The notes beneath the pieces were generated by a model. That model saw only the letters and a program-made list of their open reading frames with translations. It made no database searches and was not told the origin of the DNA. A stretch of DNA of 64,000 nucleotides from Acidobacteria bacterium SCN 69-37 (GTDB taxonomy: Bacteria > Acidobacteriota > Vicinamibacteria > Vicinamibacterales > SCN-69-37): assembly GCA_001724025.1 (NCBI GenBank), contig MEDJ01000009.1, positions 427,302 through 491,301 of the forward strand, given 5' to 3'. The position numbers were made by a program, and so were the translations under genes. This document shows, in pieces, positions 1-8,740 of the stretch (its first letter is position 1; every line of letters starts with the position of its first letter).

Positions 1-47
1 CCGGCACTGCTGCCGGTCGCGCCCGTTCGTGTGGACTGGCGACGCGC

Positions 48-539
48 CTACTCGGCGGCCGGGGTGGTGTCGGCCGCGGGCGCCGGTGCATCGGCCGCCA
101 CGACCTTGACCTTGATGTCGGCGCTCACGTCGCGCGTGAGCTTGACCGGCACCACGAACTCGCCGAGCGCCTTGATCGGCTCGTCGAGCTGGATGCGGCG
201 GCGATCGACGACCAGATCGCGTGCGGCCAGCGCCTCGGCGATGTCCGACGACGTGACCGACCCGTAGAGCGCGTCGTGCTCGCCGACACGCCGCGCGAGC
301 ACGACCTCGACCGCCTCGATCCGCGCCCGGACCGCCTCGGCATCGCGACGCTCCTCGGCGTCCCGGGCCTCGGCCCTGGCGCGCTCGAGCTCGATCTGCC
401 GCTTGTTGTTCGCGGTGACCGCCAGGGCCAGCTTGCGCGGCAACAGGTAGTTGCGCGCGTAGCCATCGGCCACCTTGACCACCTCGCCGCGCCGGCCGAG
501 ATGGTCGACGTGTTCCTTCAGGATGACTTCGATTGCCAT
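48..539 (-). CDS. rplI: 50S ribosomal protein L9
   Basis: L9 bridges the two ends of the large subunit and supports translational fidelity. The N-terminal domain is clear: it opens MAIEVILKEHVDHLGRRGEV and continues with the VADGYARNYLLPRKLA segment that binds 23S rRNA. A charged connecting helix (about residues 45-80) leads to a C-terminal domain, then an Ala/Pro-rich tail of about 15 residues. At 163 aa it is slightly longer than the usual 148-150. A GGAG Shine-Dalgarno lies just before the ATG. It is last in the rpsF-rpsR-rplI run. Confidence 0.97.
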   Translation of the reverse strand: MAIEVILKEHVDHLGRRGEVVKVADGYARNYLLPRKLALAVTANNKRQIELERARAEARDAEERRDAEAVRARIEAVEVVLARRVGEHDALYGSVTSSDIAEALAARDLVVDRRRIQLDEPIKALGEFVVPVKLTRDVSADIKVKVVAADAPAPAADTTPAAE

Positions 540-552
540 GAACGTTCTCCCG

Positions 553-849
553 TCAGTCGGTCACGTACGGCACGAGCGCGATCTGCCGCGCGCGCTTGAT
601 GGCCGTCTGCAGCGCGCGCTGGTGCTTCGCACACACGCCCGAGATGCGGCGCGGCTGGATCTTCCCGCGCTCGGGGATGAACGGGGCCAGCAACTTCACG
701 TCCTTGTAATCGATGTAATCGATCTTTTCGACGCAGAACTTGCAGACCCGGCGACGACGGAAGAAGCCCCGGCGACCGCCCTTGTCGCGATCCTTGTCCT
801 TGTCCCTGTCGCCGGCGCCCCGGCCCCCACGATTGGCCATGTCACTCAT
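553..849 (-). CDS. rpsR: 30S ribosomal protein S18
   Basis: S18 pairs with S6 on the platform of the small subunit. The C-terminal two thirds ([20 protein letters not shown], then [20 protein letters not shown]) is typical S18. The CKFC and later Cys residues suggest the zinc-binding version. The N-terminal 30 residues are a Gly/Arg/Asp/Lys-rich basic tail. The ATG overlaps the rpsF stop by 4 bp, so translation is probably coupled. A second in-frame ATG three codons on is also possible. Confidence 0.97.
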   Translation of the reverse strand: MSDMANRGGRGAGDRDKDKDRDKGGRRGFFRRRRVCKFCVEKIDYIDYKDVKLLAPFIPERGKIQPRRISGVCAKHQRALQTAIKRARQIALVPYVTD

Positions 850-1313
850 CGGTCACCTCCGGCACGGAATCCCTGGTGGTCGCTGTCGTTGTCGTCATCC
901 TCGTCGGAGTGACGGCGACGCTCGTTCTCTGTCGGCTCGGGCGGCAGCCCGCGGCGCACGCGACGCTCGGCCATGTCGGCCTTGCGGCGGGCCTGCGCCC
1001 GCTCGGCGGCGCCCCGCTCCTCGTCGACCCGCACGACCATGTGGCGGATGGCGGTGTCGACAACGCGCAGCCGGCGATCGAGCTCGGCGTTCAACTCGGC
1101 CGGTCCGTCGATGGTGTGCAGGACGTAGGTGCCCTCGCGGTGTCCCGCGATTTCGTACGCGAGCCGGCGACGGCCCCAGTTGTCCGTGCTGGTGATGGTG
1201 CCGCCAAACCGCTCGACAACGGTCTGCACCTGCTGCTGCAGCGCCGCGAGCGCCTCGTCGGTCGTGTCGGGTGGGGTGATGTAGATCAGTTCGTACTGTC
1301 GGACCGTGCTCAT
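846..1313 (-). CDS. rpsF: 30S ribosomal protein S6
   Basis: S6 binds S18 and 16S rRNA. The protein opens [20 protein letters not shown] and keeps the GRRRLAYEI and [10 protein letters not shown] segments of the family. Residues after about 100 form a long, highly charged tail ending in an Asp/Asn-rich stretch, longer than in E. coli. I chose the inner ATG because GGGAGG sits just upstream; an ATG six codons earlier has no such site. In the 60-bp gap from pth, CCGCG and CGCGG can pair; this may relate to autoregulation of rpsF operons but is not a firm S6:S18 leader call. Confidence 0.95.
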   Translation of the reverse strand: MSTVRQYELIYITPPDTTDEALAALQQQVQTVVERFGGTITSTDNWGRRRLAYEIAGHREGTYVLHTIDGPAELNAELDRRLRVVDTAIRHMVVRVDEERGAAERAQARRKADMAERRVRRGLPPEPTENERRRHSDEDDDNDSDHQGFRAGGDR

Positions 1314-1373
1314 ATGCCTCCCTGTGGACATCAGGCCGCGATCGTCATGACCGCGGCAAGGAGCGGCTGTTGC

Positions 1374-1967
1374 CTATGTGGCATCCTGGCGATTGAACAG
1401 ATTCATCGCCGGCGCCAGGCCCTCGGTCATCCAGAGGGTGACGGCGTCGGCCGACCGGGTAATCGCCTCCTGAACCCCGGCCGCTTCGTCGGCATCGAAT
1501 CCGCCCAGCACGTGTGCCGCCAGATCGCGCCTGACATCCCCGCGACCCACGCCGATGCGGAGCCGCGCATAGTCGGTGGTGCCCAGATGCCGGGCCACCG
1601 ACTTCAACCCGTTGTGTCCGCCATCCGATCCGCCCGCGCGCAGGCGCAGGCGGCCGATCGGCAGGTGCACGTCGTCGCAGACGATCAACACGTCAGCCGT
1701 GTCGATCCGGTAGTAGCGGCAGAGCGCGCCGATCGCCTCGCCGCTGAGGTTCATGAACGTCAGCGGCTTGACGAGCAGCGCATCGCCGTCCGTCCGCCAG
1801 CGCGCCATGAGCGCGTCGGCGGGCGCCGCGTTCCACGACGTCCCGTGACGCGCGGCCAGTTCGTCGAGCACCTCGAAGCCCACGTTGTGCCGCGTGCCCC
1901 GGTATGTCGCGCCGGGATTGCCGAGGCCTGCGATCAGTTTCACGGTCGGCTGCCGGCGACCGGCCAC
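1374..1967 (-). CDS. pth: Peptidyl-tRNA hydrolase
   Basis: Cleaves peptidyl-tRNA released by stalled ribosomes, recycling tRNA. The N-terminus reads KLIAGLGNPGATYRGTRHNV, containing the family Asn and catalytic His, followed by KPLTFMNLSG and later DDVHLPIGRLRLR and GGHNGLKS. Length (197 aa) is normal. The GTG start used has GGAG nearby; a second GTG eight codons later, giving a start right before KLIAG, is a real alternative. It lies between rplY and rpsF, and rplY-pth adjacency is common in bacteria. Confidence 0.95.
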   Translation of the reverse strand: MAGRRQPTVKLIAGLGNPGATYRGTRHNVGFEVLDELAARHGTSWNAAPADALMARWRTDGDALLVKPLTFMNLSGEAIGALCRYYRIDTADVLIVCDDVHLPIGRLRLRAGGSDGGHNGLKSVARHLGTTDYARLRIGVGRGDVRRDLAAHVLGGFDADEAAGVQEAITRSADAVTLWMTEGLAPAMNLFNRQDAT

Positions 1968-2003
1968 TGGGCTCCGCGTTACCGGTAGCCGGTGGCCACG
2001 TCT

Positions 2004-2645
2004 CTACTTGTCGCCCTTGTCCTCGGCCTTGCCCTTCTTGATGACCTCGGGCTCGGCCGCCGCGGCGCCCTCGGCGGCGTCGTCAGACGCGCGCGGCGCC
2101 ACGATGTGCACGATCATCGTGTCGGCGTCGCTGACGGGCGACCACGTGCCGCCGGTGTCGAGGTCGCGCACGCGGACCGCATCGTGCAGCCCCAGGGCGT
2201 CGATGTCGATCGCCACGTGCTCCGGGATGTTGCCCGGCAGCGCCTGAATCGTGATCTCGCGCTGCACGAAGTCGACCGTGCCGCCCTGCGCCTTCGCCGC
2301 CTTCGCCTCGCCGACGAGCTGCACCGGCACGACGACGGTCAGCAGCTGGTCCATCGCGATGCGATAGAAGTCGGCGTGCATCAGCTCCTGTCGCACGGGA
2401 TCGAGCAGGTAGTCCTTCACCAGCACGCGCGTCTCGGTGCCGTCGAGCTTGAAGTTGATGATGGTGTTGGCGCCCGACTCCGAGTGCAGGATCCTGAGCA
2501 ACGCCTTCGGATCCACCGAGACGGACTCGGCCTGCCTGTCGGCCCCCCCGTAGACAACGGCGGGAATCCGCCCCTGGCGGCGCAGGCGCCCGGCATTGTT
2601 CCGACCGAACGTGTCGCGACGAACCGCTTCGAGTACTACTTCCAT
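2004..2645 (-). CDS. rplY: 50S ribosomal protein L25 (Ctc type)
   Basis: Binds 5S rRNA. The N-terminal L25 domain (FGRNNAGRLRRQGRIPAVVY) is followed by the TL5/Ctc beta domain (about residues 95-185, with LPGNIPEHVAIDIDALGLHD), making it the long 213-aa form rather than the 94-aa E. coli form. The Lys/Asp-rich tail is common in this group. AGGAA precedes the ATG at good spacing. It follows prs in the same direction, the usual prs-rplY-pth order. Confidence 0.95.
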   Translation of the reverse strand: MEVVLEAVRRDTFGRNNAGRLRRQGRIPAVVYGGADRQAESVSVDPKALLRILHSESGANTIINFKLDGTETRVLVKDYLLDPVRQELMHADFYRIAMDQLLTVVVPVQLVGEAKAAKAQGGTVDFVQREITIQALPGNIPEHVAIDIDALGLHDAVRVRDLDTGGTWSPVSDADTMIVHIVAPRASDDAAEGAAAAEPEVIKKGKAEDKGDK

Positions 2646-2668
2646 GATCGTTCCTCAGTTTCCCCTGC

Positions 2669-3613
2669 TCAGACGAACAACTTCGAGACCGACGTTTCCT
2701 CGTGAATGCTCCGGATGGCCTGCGCCAGCAGCCGGGCCACCGACAGCACCACGATCTTGCCGCACGCCGCCTTCTCGACCGGCAGCGGAATCGTATTGGT
2801 GACGATCAGCTTGTCGATCGGCGCCGACTCGATGCGCTGCAGCGCCGGCCCCGATAGCACGCCGTGGACGGCGCTGGCCACCACGCGCGCAGCGCCGTTG
2901 TCGATCAGGGCCTGCGCCGCCTTCTGGATCGTGCCGGCCGTGTCGATGATGTCGTCGGCCAGCACGCAGACCCGGCCGCGCACGTCGCCCACCACGTTCA
3001 TCACCTCGGCCGTGCCGTCCTCGGACCGCCGCTTGTCGACAATCGCCAGGTCGGCATCGAGCCGCTTGGCATAGGCCCGCGCCCGCTCGGCCCCGCCCGC
3101 ATCGGGCGAGACCATGGTCACCGGCCCCATGTTCAGCTTCGCCAGGTGTTCGATGATGACCGGGGCGGCAAAGAGGTGATCGACGGGAATGTCGAAGAAT
3201 CCCTGGATCTGCGCCTTGTGCAGGTCCATCGTGAGCACGCGGTTCGTCCCGGCGGCGCTCAGCAGGTTGGCGACGAGCTTGGCCGAAATCGGGACGCGCG
3301 GCTTGTCCTTGCGGTCCTGCCGCGCATAGCCGTAATACGGCACGACCGCGGTGATGCGCGAGGCCGAGGACCGGCGGAACGCATCGATCATGATGCAGAG
3401 CTCGACCAGGTTCTGATCGACGGGCGAGCTCGTCGGCTGCACGATGAACACGTCGGCGCCGCGGATGTTCTCGTCGATCTGGAACGACACCTCGGAATCC
3501 GGGAACCGGTGCAGCCGCGCCGCGCCGAGCGGCTGCCCGAGGCTCTCGGCAATCTCGCGCGCCAGGGCGGGGTGTGCGCTGCCGGTGAACAGTTTCAGGG
3601 GACCGTGAGACAT
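2669..3613 (-). CDS. prs: Ribose-phosphate pyrophosphokinase
   Basis: Makes PRPP from ribose 5-phosphate and ATP, feeding purine, pyrimidine, His and Trp synthesis. Family signatures are present: KLFTGSAHPALAREIAESLG at the N-terminus, FPDSEVSFQIDENIRGADVF, the DLHKAQIQGFFDIPVDHL metal/ATP region, and VLADDIIDTAGTIQKAA, the PRPP-binding loop. I start at MSHGPLK because the upstream 13 residues are not conserved in the family. It is immediately downstream of tRNA-Gln and upstream of rplY. Confidence 0.96.
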   Translation of the reverse strand: MSHGPLKLFTGSAHPALAREIAESLGQPLGAARLHRFPDSEVSFQIDENIRGADVFIVQPTSSPVDQNLVELCIMIDAFRRSSASRITAVVPYYGYARQDRKDKPRVPISAKLVANLLSAAGTNRVLTMDLHKAQIQGFFDIPVDHLFAAPVIIEHLAKLNMGPVTMVSPDAGGAERARAYAKRLDADLAIVDKRRSEDGTAEVMNVVGDVRGRVCVLADDIIDTAGTIQKAAQALIDNGAARVVASAVHGVLSGPALQRIESAPIDKLIVTNTIPLPVEKAACGKIVVLSVARLLAQAIRSIHEETSVSKLFV

Positions 3614-3704
3614 GGAATGTGTCGGGGTTGGTGTGCCTGTGTCGTCTCTCACTGTCGGCTCCGGGCCGGTGCGTCACAGCCAGCCGGGCACCCCGCCGTG
3701 GAGG

Positions 3705-3779
3705 TGGTTGGGGCGGAAGGATTCGAACCTTCGAATACGGGATTCAAAGTCCCGCGCCTTACCGCTTGGCCACGCCCCA
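3705..3779 (-). tRNA. tRNA-Gln (anticodon TTG)
   Basis: The minus strand folds as a tRNA: a 7-bp acceptor stem (TGGGGCG with CGCCCCA), anticodon loop CTTTGAA with anticodon TTG, and T-arm GGTTCGAATCC. Discriminator A is followed by an encoded CCA. It sits between ispE and prs. Confidence 0.96.
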
Positions 3780-3895
3780 GCACGGGTCGCTCGCCCTGTC
3801 CGGCCCCCCGCAGGCCCTCGTCTTCGACGACCGCGGTTCCGACGTCACGCTGCCCTGCCGGCCCTTCGGAGCCGGTATGCAAACGCGAAAGTCTA

Positions 3896-4786
3896 TCACA
3901 GGCCCAGCCGGCGGGCGGCCTCGCGACGCGTGAGCGTCCGCGTCAGCAGCACCAGCCAGTCGGGCCGCTGCAGCCGCGCCGCGGCCCGGCGCGCCGTCGT
4001 CTCGGCAAACACCCCGTAGACCGCCGATCCGCTGCCCGACATCGCGGCTGCCATCGCGCCCTGGCTGACGCAGGCCGCCACCATCTCGTCAATCGCCGGG
4101 TGCCGACGCGCCACCGGCGCCTGGAGGTCGTTGCCGAGCACGATCGGACCGCCGGCCCAGCCGACCTCCAGTTCCTGCCGCCTGGCCGGGGTGACAGCCA
4201 GGCCCTCGGCCCTGTCGCCGTCGAGCCACCCGTACGCCTCGGCCGTGCCCACGCCGAACGACGGCTTGATCACCACCACCCCGAGCCGGGCCACGTCGTC
4301 GACCGGGTAGAGCTCCTCGCCCCGGCCCAGGCCGAGCGCCGTGCCGCCGTGCAGGAAGAACGGCACGTCCGACCCGAGCTGCGCGGCCAGATCGATCAGG
4401 TGACGACGCGACTGGCGCCCGCCCCAGACCTGGTTCAGCCCCACGAGCGCCGCCGCCGCGTCCGCACTGCCGCCCCCGAGCCCGGCCGCGGCAGGAATCT
4501 GCTTCTCCAGCTTGACGTGGACGTCGCGCGGCTCGCCCGCGCGCCCCATCGCCCGCCACAGCAGTTCGGCCGCCCGCCAGATGAGGTTCGTCCGATCGGC
4601 CGGCACGCCCGGCGACCGGCTCATCAACCCGAACGGTCCCGATCGCGGCGTCAGCGTGACGACGTCCGAGAGCCCGATCGACTGCATCAGGGTATGGACG
4701 TCGTGATAGCCGTCCTCGCGTCTGGGGCCGACACGAAGCGTCAGGTTCACCTTGGCCGAAGGACGAAGCACGAGCGCTTGGGACAT
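3896..4786 (-). CDS. ispE: 4-diphosphocytidyl-2-C-methyl-D-erythritol kinase
   Basis: Phosphorylates CDP-methylerythritol in the MEP isoprenoid pathway. GHMP-kinase features are visible: SAKVNLTLRVGPRREDGYH at the N-terminus, the glycine-rich ATP loop AAGLGGGSADAAAAL, and the C-terminal MSGSGSAVYGVF. About 296 aa, normal for IspE. The ATG opening MSQALVL is preferred over a TTG three codons upstream. The nearby prs-tRNA-ispE arrangement is common in bacteria. Confidence 0.96.
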   Translation of the reverse strand: MSQALVLRPSAKVNLTLRVGPRREDGYHDVHTLMQSIGLSDVVTLTPRSGPFGLMSRSPGVPADRTNLIWRAAELLWRAMGRAGEPRDVHVKLEKQIPAAAGLGGGSADAAAALVGLNQVWGGRQSRRHLIDLAAQLGSDVPFFLHGGTALGLGRGEELYPVDDVARLGVVVIKPSFGVGTAEAYGWLDGDRAEGLAVTPARRQELEVGWAGGPIVLGNDLQAPVARRHPAIDEMVAACVSQGAMAAAMSGSGSAVYGVFAETTARRAAARLQRPDWLVLLTRTLTRREAARRLGL

Positions 4787-4816
4787 GGGAGACAACTGGG
4801 ATCGCGACGCCGGCCG

Positions 4817-5626
4817 TCAGAACTCGCCGCCGAACGGGCCGCGCCGGCGGACCTCGTCGAGCGGGTGTTCGACGAACGCCCCGGGCACCTGCAGTCGGAA
4901 CACGGCCGGTGGCAACTGGGAATTGCGCTCGAACTCTATCACCCTGAGGCGCAGGCTCACATCCGTCCCGCGACGCAGGTCGAGATCGCGCGGCGTACCC
5001 GCCTCGAGGTGCCGGTAGTCGACGACCACGTCACGGAACTCGGCGGCCGCCAGCTGCCACCGCCCCTCGCGCTCGCGCAGGTAGATGACGCTGTCAGCCG
5101 TCCGCAGACGGACGAATGCCCCGGCCCGCTCGCTCGACACGACCGCCGGATCGGCCGACACGCACCCGGTCAGCAGCGCCAGCAGGCGCGCCGGCTCGAG
5201 CGGAATCCCGATGAGCGCGTCGGTCACGGCCGCGGCCGTGCCCCGCGTACTGGTGCCCTCGAGCTGATTGAGCCAGATGACCGATGCCGTGTCGCCGGCC
5301 AGGGCGAACACGCGCCGGGCGCCGACCATGGCGACCAGCGAGATCCGACCGGCGTCCAGGCCCACGCCTGTCGTGAGCGACGGCACGCGGCTACCGTGCA
5401 CGCGCCCCGAGACGCGCAACTCGGCACGGACGGCCGTCACCTTGCGACAGGCGTCCGTCAGCGAGGTCCAGACCGCCGCGCCCTCGGGAAACGGCGTGGT
5501 CGGGCCGGCCGGCCGCACGAAGCGTCCGCCCGCACAGCCGGCCGCACCGGCCAGGACGAGGGTGATGAGACACGTGACGGCGACCCGCCGCGCGGCCGTG
5601 CTGCCCGCCGCCCGGCGCCACCATTT
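4817..5626 (-). CDS. LolB-like / DUF4292-like outer-membrane lipoprotein
   Basis: A probable lipoprotein: hydrophobic CLITLVLAGAAGC is a signal peptide with a lipobox Cys. The rest (about 250 aa) looks like the LolB/LppX half-barrel that carries acyl chains or lipoproteins: ITTACRKVTAVRAELRVSGR-type opening, then GARRVFALAGDT, and a C-terminal VVVDYRHLEAGTPRDLDL. There is no ATG, GTG or TTG in frame between the repeat-rich upstream stretch and the signal peptide. The only in-frame GTG close to the neighbour overlaps the TPR stop codon at 5806, which would add about 60 implausible Arg/Ala-rich residues. The start is therefore unresolved, and the 5' limit given is arbitrary. Family assignment is by general resemblance. 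Confidence 0.6.
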   Translation of the reverse strand, partial: KWWRRAAGSTAARRVAVTCLITLVLAGAAGCAGGRFVRPAGPTTPFPEGAAVWTSLTDACRKVTAVRAELRVSGRVHGSRVPSLTTGVGLDAGRISLVAMVGARRVFALAGDTASVIWLNQLEGTSTRGTAAAVTDALIGIPLEPARLLALLTGCVSADPAVVSSERAGAFVRLRTADSVIYLREREGRWQLAAAEFRDVVVDYRHLEAGTPRDLDLRRGTDVSLRLRVIEFERNSQLPPAVFRLQVPGAFVEHPLDEVRRRGPFGGEF

Positions 5627-5671
5627 CGCCGATCGGAGTCGCGGGTTTGTAGATCGGAGCGCCTTATTCGT

Positions 5672-5703
5672 CGGTCGGAGCCCCGGGGCTTCGGCCCCGG
5701 GGA
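5672..5703. repeat. REP-like palindrome (GC-rich variant)
   Basis: The palindrome CCCCGGGGC-TTC-GGCCCCGGGG is preceded by TCGGAG. It is the same design as the CCCCGAGGC-TGAA-GCCTCGGGG elements at 11.9, 36.7, 45.0-45.3 and 59.7 kb. Next to it (about 5706-5795) is a low-complexity run of imperfect GCCGT units. Together they fill the gap between the TPR gene and the lipoprotein gene and obscure the lipoprotein start. Confidence 0.75.
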
Positions 5704-5802
5704 ACGCCGCCGTACCGCCTCGTCGCCCTGCTGCCGTGCTGCCGTGCCGCCGTGCCGCCGCCCTGCGGCCGCGCAGCCGTGCCGCCGTGCGGCCCAAGAA
5801 GA

Positions 5803-7431
5803 TCACTGCCGCCCGGACGCGGACCGGGCGCGGTCGCGCTTCTTCGTCAGCGCCTTGGCATCGACGCCGTCGAGGTCGCCGGCCAGCGCGCGCTCGAACG
5901 CCTCGACCGCCTTGTCGTACTGCTCGACCTTCAGGTAGGCATCCCCCAGGTGTTCCTGGATCACCGACACGTCCGGAGCGCCGCGCGCCGCCCGCTCGAG
6001 CGGATCGACGGCATCCTGGAACCGCGACATCCGGAAATACGCCCAGCCCAGGCTGTCGAGATAGGCCGGGTTCTCGCCGTTGATTTCGATGGCCCGCTCG
6101 ATGAACCCGACCGCCTCGGGCAGTTTCTGCCCGCGGTCGGCCAGCATGTACCCGAGGTAGTTGAGCGCGGCGGCGTGTCCGGGCTCGGCCGCGATGATTT
6201 CGCGGAAGATCCGCTCGGCACGACCCGCCTGGCCGTCGCGCTCGTACGTGGCGGCCAGCGCAAAGGCCAGCCGGGTATCGTCGGGCGTGCGACGACGGGC
6301 GTCCTCGAGCGTCCGCACGGCCCGGCGCATGTCGCGCAGATCCTCGTACGCCCGGCCGAGCGTCGTCGCCATCTCGGCGAAAAGACCGGATTCGACATCG
6401 TGCCCCACCGGCTCGGCCACGCGCGGGGCGAGCGTCGAGACCACGGCGCGATGATCGCCCCGCGCCTCGAGCACCTGCGCGAGCGCGATCGGCCCGCGCC
6501 CATCGTCCGGATCGATCGCCAGGATGCGGCGCGCGGCCGCCTCGGCCTCTGCCGTGCGCCCCGCGGCCTGCTCCACCTGCGCCAGCAGATACCAGGCGCG
6601 CACGTCGTCCGGATGATCGCGCGACACGCCGAGCAGTTCCTCGCGTCCGCGCGCGTGGTCGCCGCTGTTGGCCAGCGCCGCGGCATAGCGCAGGCGATAG
6701 GCCACGTCGTCGGGCTGCTCGTCGACGAGCCGCGCCCACGCGGCCGCGGCCTCGGCCCAGGCGCCGCGCTGTTCGAGCGCCTCGATGCCGCGCAGCCGGC
6801 TGCTCGCCGACGCGCGCGCGTCGCCGCGGAACTCGGCAATCACCGCCTCGGCCATCTCCGGCTGCCCCGAAGCCCTGTAGGCCTGCACCAGCAGCATCAC
6901 GGCCTGCGGATACCCCGGCCGATCGAGCAGGAACTGCTGGAGCGCCGTGATCGCCCTGTCGTACTGCGCGTCCTTCACGTACATCTCGGCCAGCGTGAGG
7001 GACACGATCGGATCCTGGACGCCGTCGGTGCGCGCCTTCTGCAGGTGATCGATGGCGGTGCGCACGCGCGCGCTGACCATCGGCGGCGTCAGGCCATCGA
7101 GCGACGAGGCGGCAATCAGGCCGAGCAGGCGGTGCGCCGGGCGATTGGCCGGCACCGCGGCGATGGCGGCCTCGGCCTCGCGGCGCGCGCCCGCCAGGTC
7201 GCCCTGTTGAGCCAGGATGCCGGCCAGCTCCGCGCGGACCGCCGCCGCGTCGGGCATCAGGACGAGGGCGCGTCGATACAGATCGGCGGCGCCGGCGTAA
7301 TCGTCGCGCTCCTCGCGCGCCTGTCCTTCCACGAACAGGAAGTAGGCTTCACCAACGACGTCCCGTGACGGACCGGTTGGCACAGACGCCGTTTGAAGCG
7401 CCAGAACAACAGCAAGAAGCGCCGTGTGCAT
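5803..7431 (-). CDS. Secreted tetratricopeptide-repeat protein
   Basis: Starts with a signal peptide (MHTALLAVVLALQTASVP) and is then almost entirely TPR helices to the end: for example AGAADLYRRALVLMPDAAAV near the N-terminus, and LDSLGWAYFRMSRFQDAVDP and EHLGDAYLKVEQYDKAVEAF near the C-terminus. About 542 aa with roughly a dozen TPR units. The ATG used gives the signal peptide; an upstream TTG-type start would add nine residues. It probably acts as a periplasmic protein-interaction scaffold. It precedes the lipoprotein and ispE in a TPR-lipoprotein-ispE run. Confidence 0.85.
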   Translation of the reverse strand: MHTALLAVVLALQTASVPTGPSRDVVGEAYFLFVEGQAREERDDYAGAADLYRRALVLMPDAAAVRAELAGILAQQGDLAGARREAEAAIAAVPANRPAHRLLGLIAASSLDGLTPPMVSARVRTAIDHLQKARTDGVQDPIVSLTLAEMYVKDAQYDRAITALQQFLLDRPGYPQAVMLLVQAYRASGQPEMAEAVIAEFRGDARASASSRLRGIEALEQRGAWAEAAAAWARLVDEQPDDVAYRLRYAAALANSGDHARGREELLGVSRDHPDDVRAWYLLAQVEQAAGRTAEAEAAARRILAIDPDDGRGPIALAQVLEARGDHRAVVSTLAPRVAEPVGHDVESGLFAEMATTLGRAYEDLRDMRRAVRTLEDARRRTPDDTRLAFALAATYERDGQAGRAERIFREIIAAEPGHAAALNYLGYMLADRGQKLPEAVGFIERAIEINGENPAYLDSLGWAYFRMSRFQDAVDPLERAARGAPDVSVIQEHLGDAYLKVEQYDKAVEAFERALAGDLDGVDAKALTKKRDRARSASGRQ

Positions 7432-7490
7432 GCGTGACCCCGTCTGATTCTGGCACAAACGCCGGGCGCGAACGCTGGTATAGTCTCGTC

Positions 7491-7661
7491 ATGCCCGTGG
7501 ATCCCGCACTGCTCGAGATTCTGGTTTGCCCCGCCTGCAAGACGCCAGTCGCCCCGGTGCACGACGGCGCCGGCCTCAAGTGCGGCACGTGTCGTCGGGT
7601 GTTCCCCGTGCGGGACGACATCCCCGTGATGCTGGTCGACGAGGCCACGATCGAAGACTGA
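7491..7661 (+). CDS. Trm112/YcaR-like small zinc protein
   Basis: A 56-aa protein of the UPF0434/Trm112 family: LLEILVCPACKTPV and LKCGTCRRVFPVRDDIPVML contain two CxxC pairs that should bind zinc. Homologues activate methyltransferases or accompany lipid A and glycan genes. The ATG is preceded at 6 nt by TATAGT (7479-7484) with no Shine-Dalgarno, consistent with a leaderless transcript. It opens the 7.5-11.1 kb glycan operon. Confidence 0.9.
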   Translation: MPVDPALLEILVCPACKTPVAPVHDGAGLKCGTCRRVFPVRDDIPVMLVDEATIED

Positions 7662-7666
7662 CGCGG

Positions 7667-8740
7667 TTGACGATCCTGCTCGTCCGGCTCCGGTTGATCG
7701 GGGACGTCGTCTTCACGACGCCCATCATCGGGGCACTCAGGCGGCACTACCCGACCGCCCGCCTCCTGTACCTCGTCGAGGACGCCGCCGCCCCCGTCGT
7801 GTCGGCCCACCCCGATCTTTCGTCCGTCATCGTCATCCGTCACAGTCGCGGCGCCGCTCGCCTGCGTGACGACGTGCGGCTCGCCGTGCAGTTGCGACGC
7901 GAACGCGTCGACATGGCGATCGATCTGCACGGCGGCCCGCGCAGCGCGTTCCTCACCTGGGCCACCCGCGCCCCGGTCCGGGTAGGCTACGATGTGCCCG
8001 GACGTTCCTGGATGTATACGCGCGTCGTGCACCGGCCGAGGACCTACCAGCCGCGCCATGCGGTCGAGAACCAGTGGGACCTGCTCGCCGCCGTGGATCC
8101 GGCGCTGGCGGCGCCGCCCGACCGCACGCGCGATCGCACCCGCATGGCGGTCCCCGCCGATGTGATGGCCGAGACGCTCGCGACCCTCGCCGCGCGCGGC
8201 GTGACGGCCGACGATCGGCTCGTCGTGCTGCACGTCAGCGCGGGCAACGCGTTCCGACGATGGCCCGAGGCGTCGTTCGCCGAGGTCGCGGCCACGCTGG
8301 CCAGCGCGCCGCACGCGTGTACCGTGCTCATCACGGCCGGGCCGTCCGATCGCGAGGCCGCCGCGCGCGTGCTGGCGGCGGCCCGCACGATGGCCGGCGC
8401 CGAGGCCGCGCGCATCGTCGACGCCGAACACCTGTCGCTGTGGGCCCTGCGCGCCGTCTGTGACCGCGCGGCGCTGTTCATCGGCGGTGACAGCGGTCCC
8501 CTGCACATCGCCTCCACGTCCGACGTCCCGATCGTCGCCATCTATGGTCCGACGCTCCCCGAGCGTTCGGAACCGTGGCGACCGTCGTCGATCCCGACGG
8601 CGAACGTCGACGGCGGACCGCTGCCCTGCCGCCCGTGCGATCAGCGTGTGTGCGCGCCCGGCGACTTCCGCTGCCTGACGCAGGTGACCGCGTCGGCGGT
8701 AACCGACGCGGCCGTGCGCCTGTTCGGAGCCGCACGATGA
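7667..8740 (+). CDS. Glycosyltransferase family 9 (heptosyltransferase-like)
   Basis: LPS heptosyltransferase fold: ILLVRLRLIGDVVFTTPIIG at the N-terminus, AIDLHGGPRSAFLTWA, and the C-terminal donor-site segment FIGGDSGPLHIASTSDVPIV followed by YGPTLPERSEPW, all hallmarks of GT9. The start is a TTG just 5 nt after the preceding stop; no ATG or GTG precedes the conserved beta-1 strand. About 357 aa. Likely adds heptose or a similar sugar to LPS core on the cytoplasmic side. Confidence 0.9.
   Translation: MTILLVRLRLIGDVVFTTPIIGALRRHYPTARLLYLVEDAAAPVVSAHPDLSSVIVIRHSRGAARLRDDVRLAVQLRRERVDMAIDLHGGPRSAFLTWATRAPVRVGYDVPGRSWMYTRVVHRPRTYQPRHAVENQWDLLAAVDPALAAPPDRTRDRTRMAVPADVMAETLATLAARGVTADDRLVVLHVSAGNAFRRWPEASFAEVAATLASAPHACTVLITAGPSDREAAARVLAAARTMAGAEAARIVDAEHLSLWALRAVCDRAALFIGGDSGPLHIASTSDVPIVAIYGPTLPERSEPWRPSSIPTANVDGGPLPCRPCDQRVCAPGDFRCLTQVTASAVTDAAVRLFGAAR

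Noticed and set aside
2864-5938. Very long open frame on the plus strand (1024 codons) across prs, tRNA-Gln and ispE
   Set aside because: It is antisense to well-identified genes and rich in Arg, His and Pro, typical of a shadow frame in high-GC DNA.
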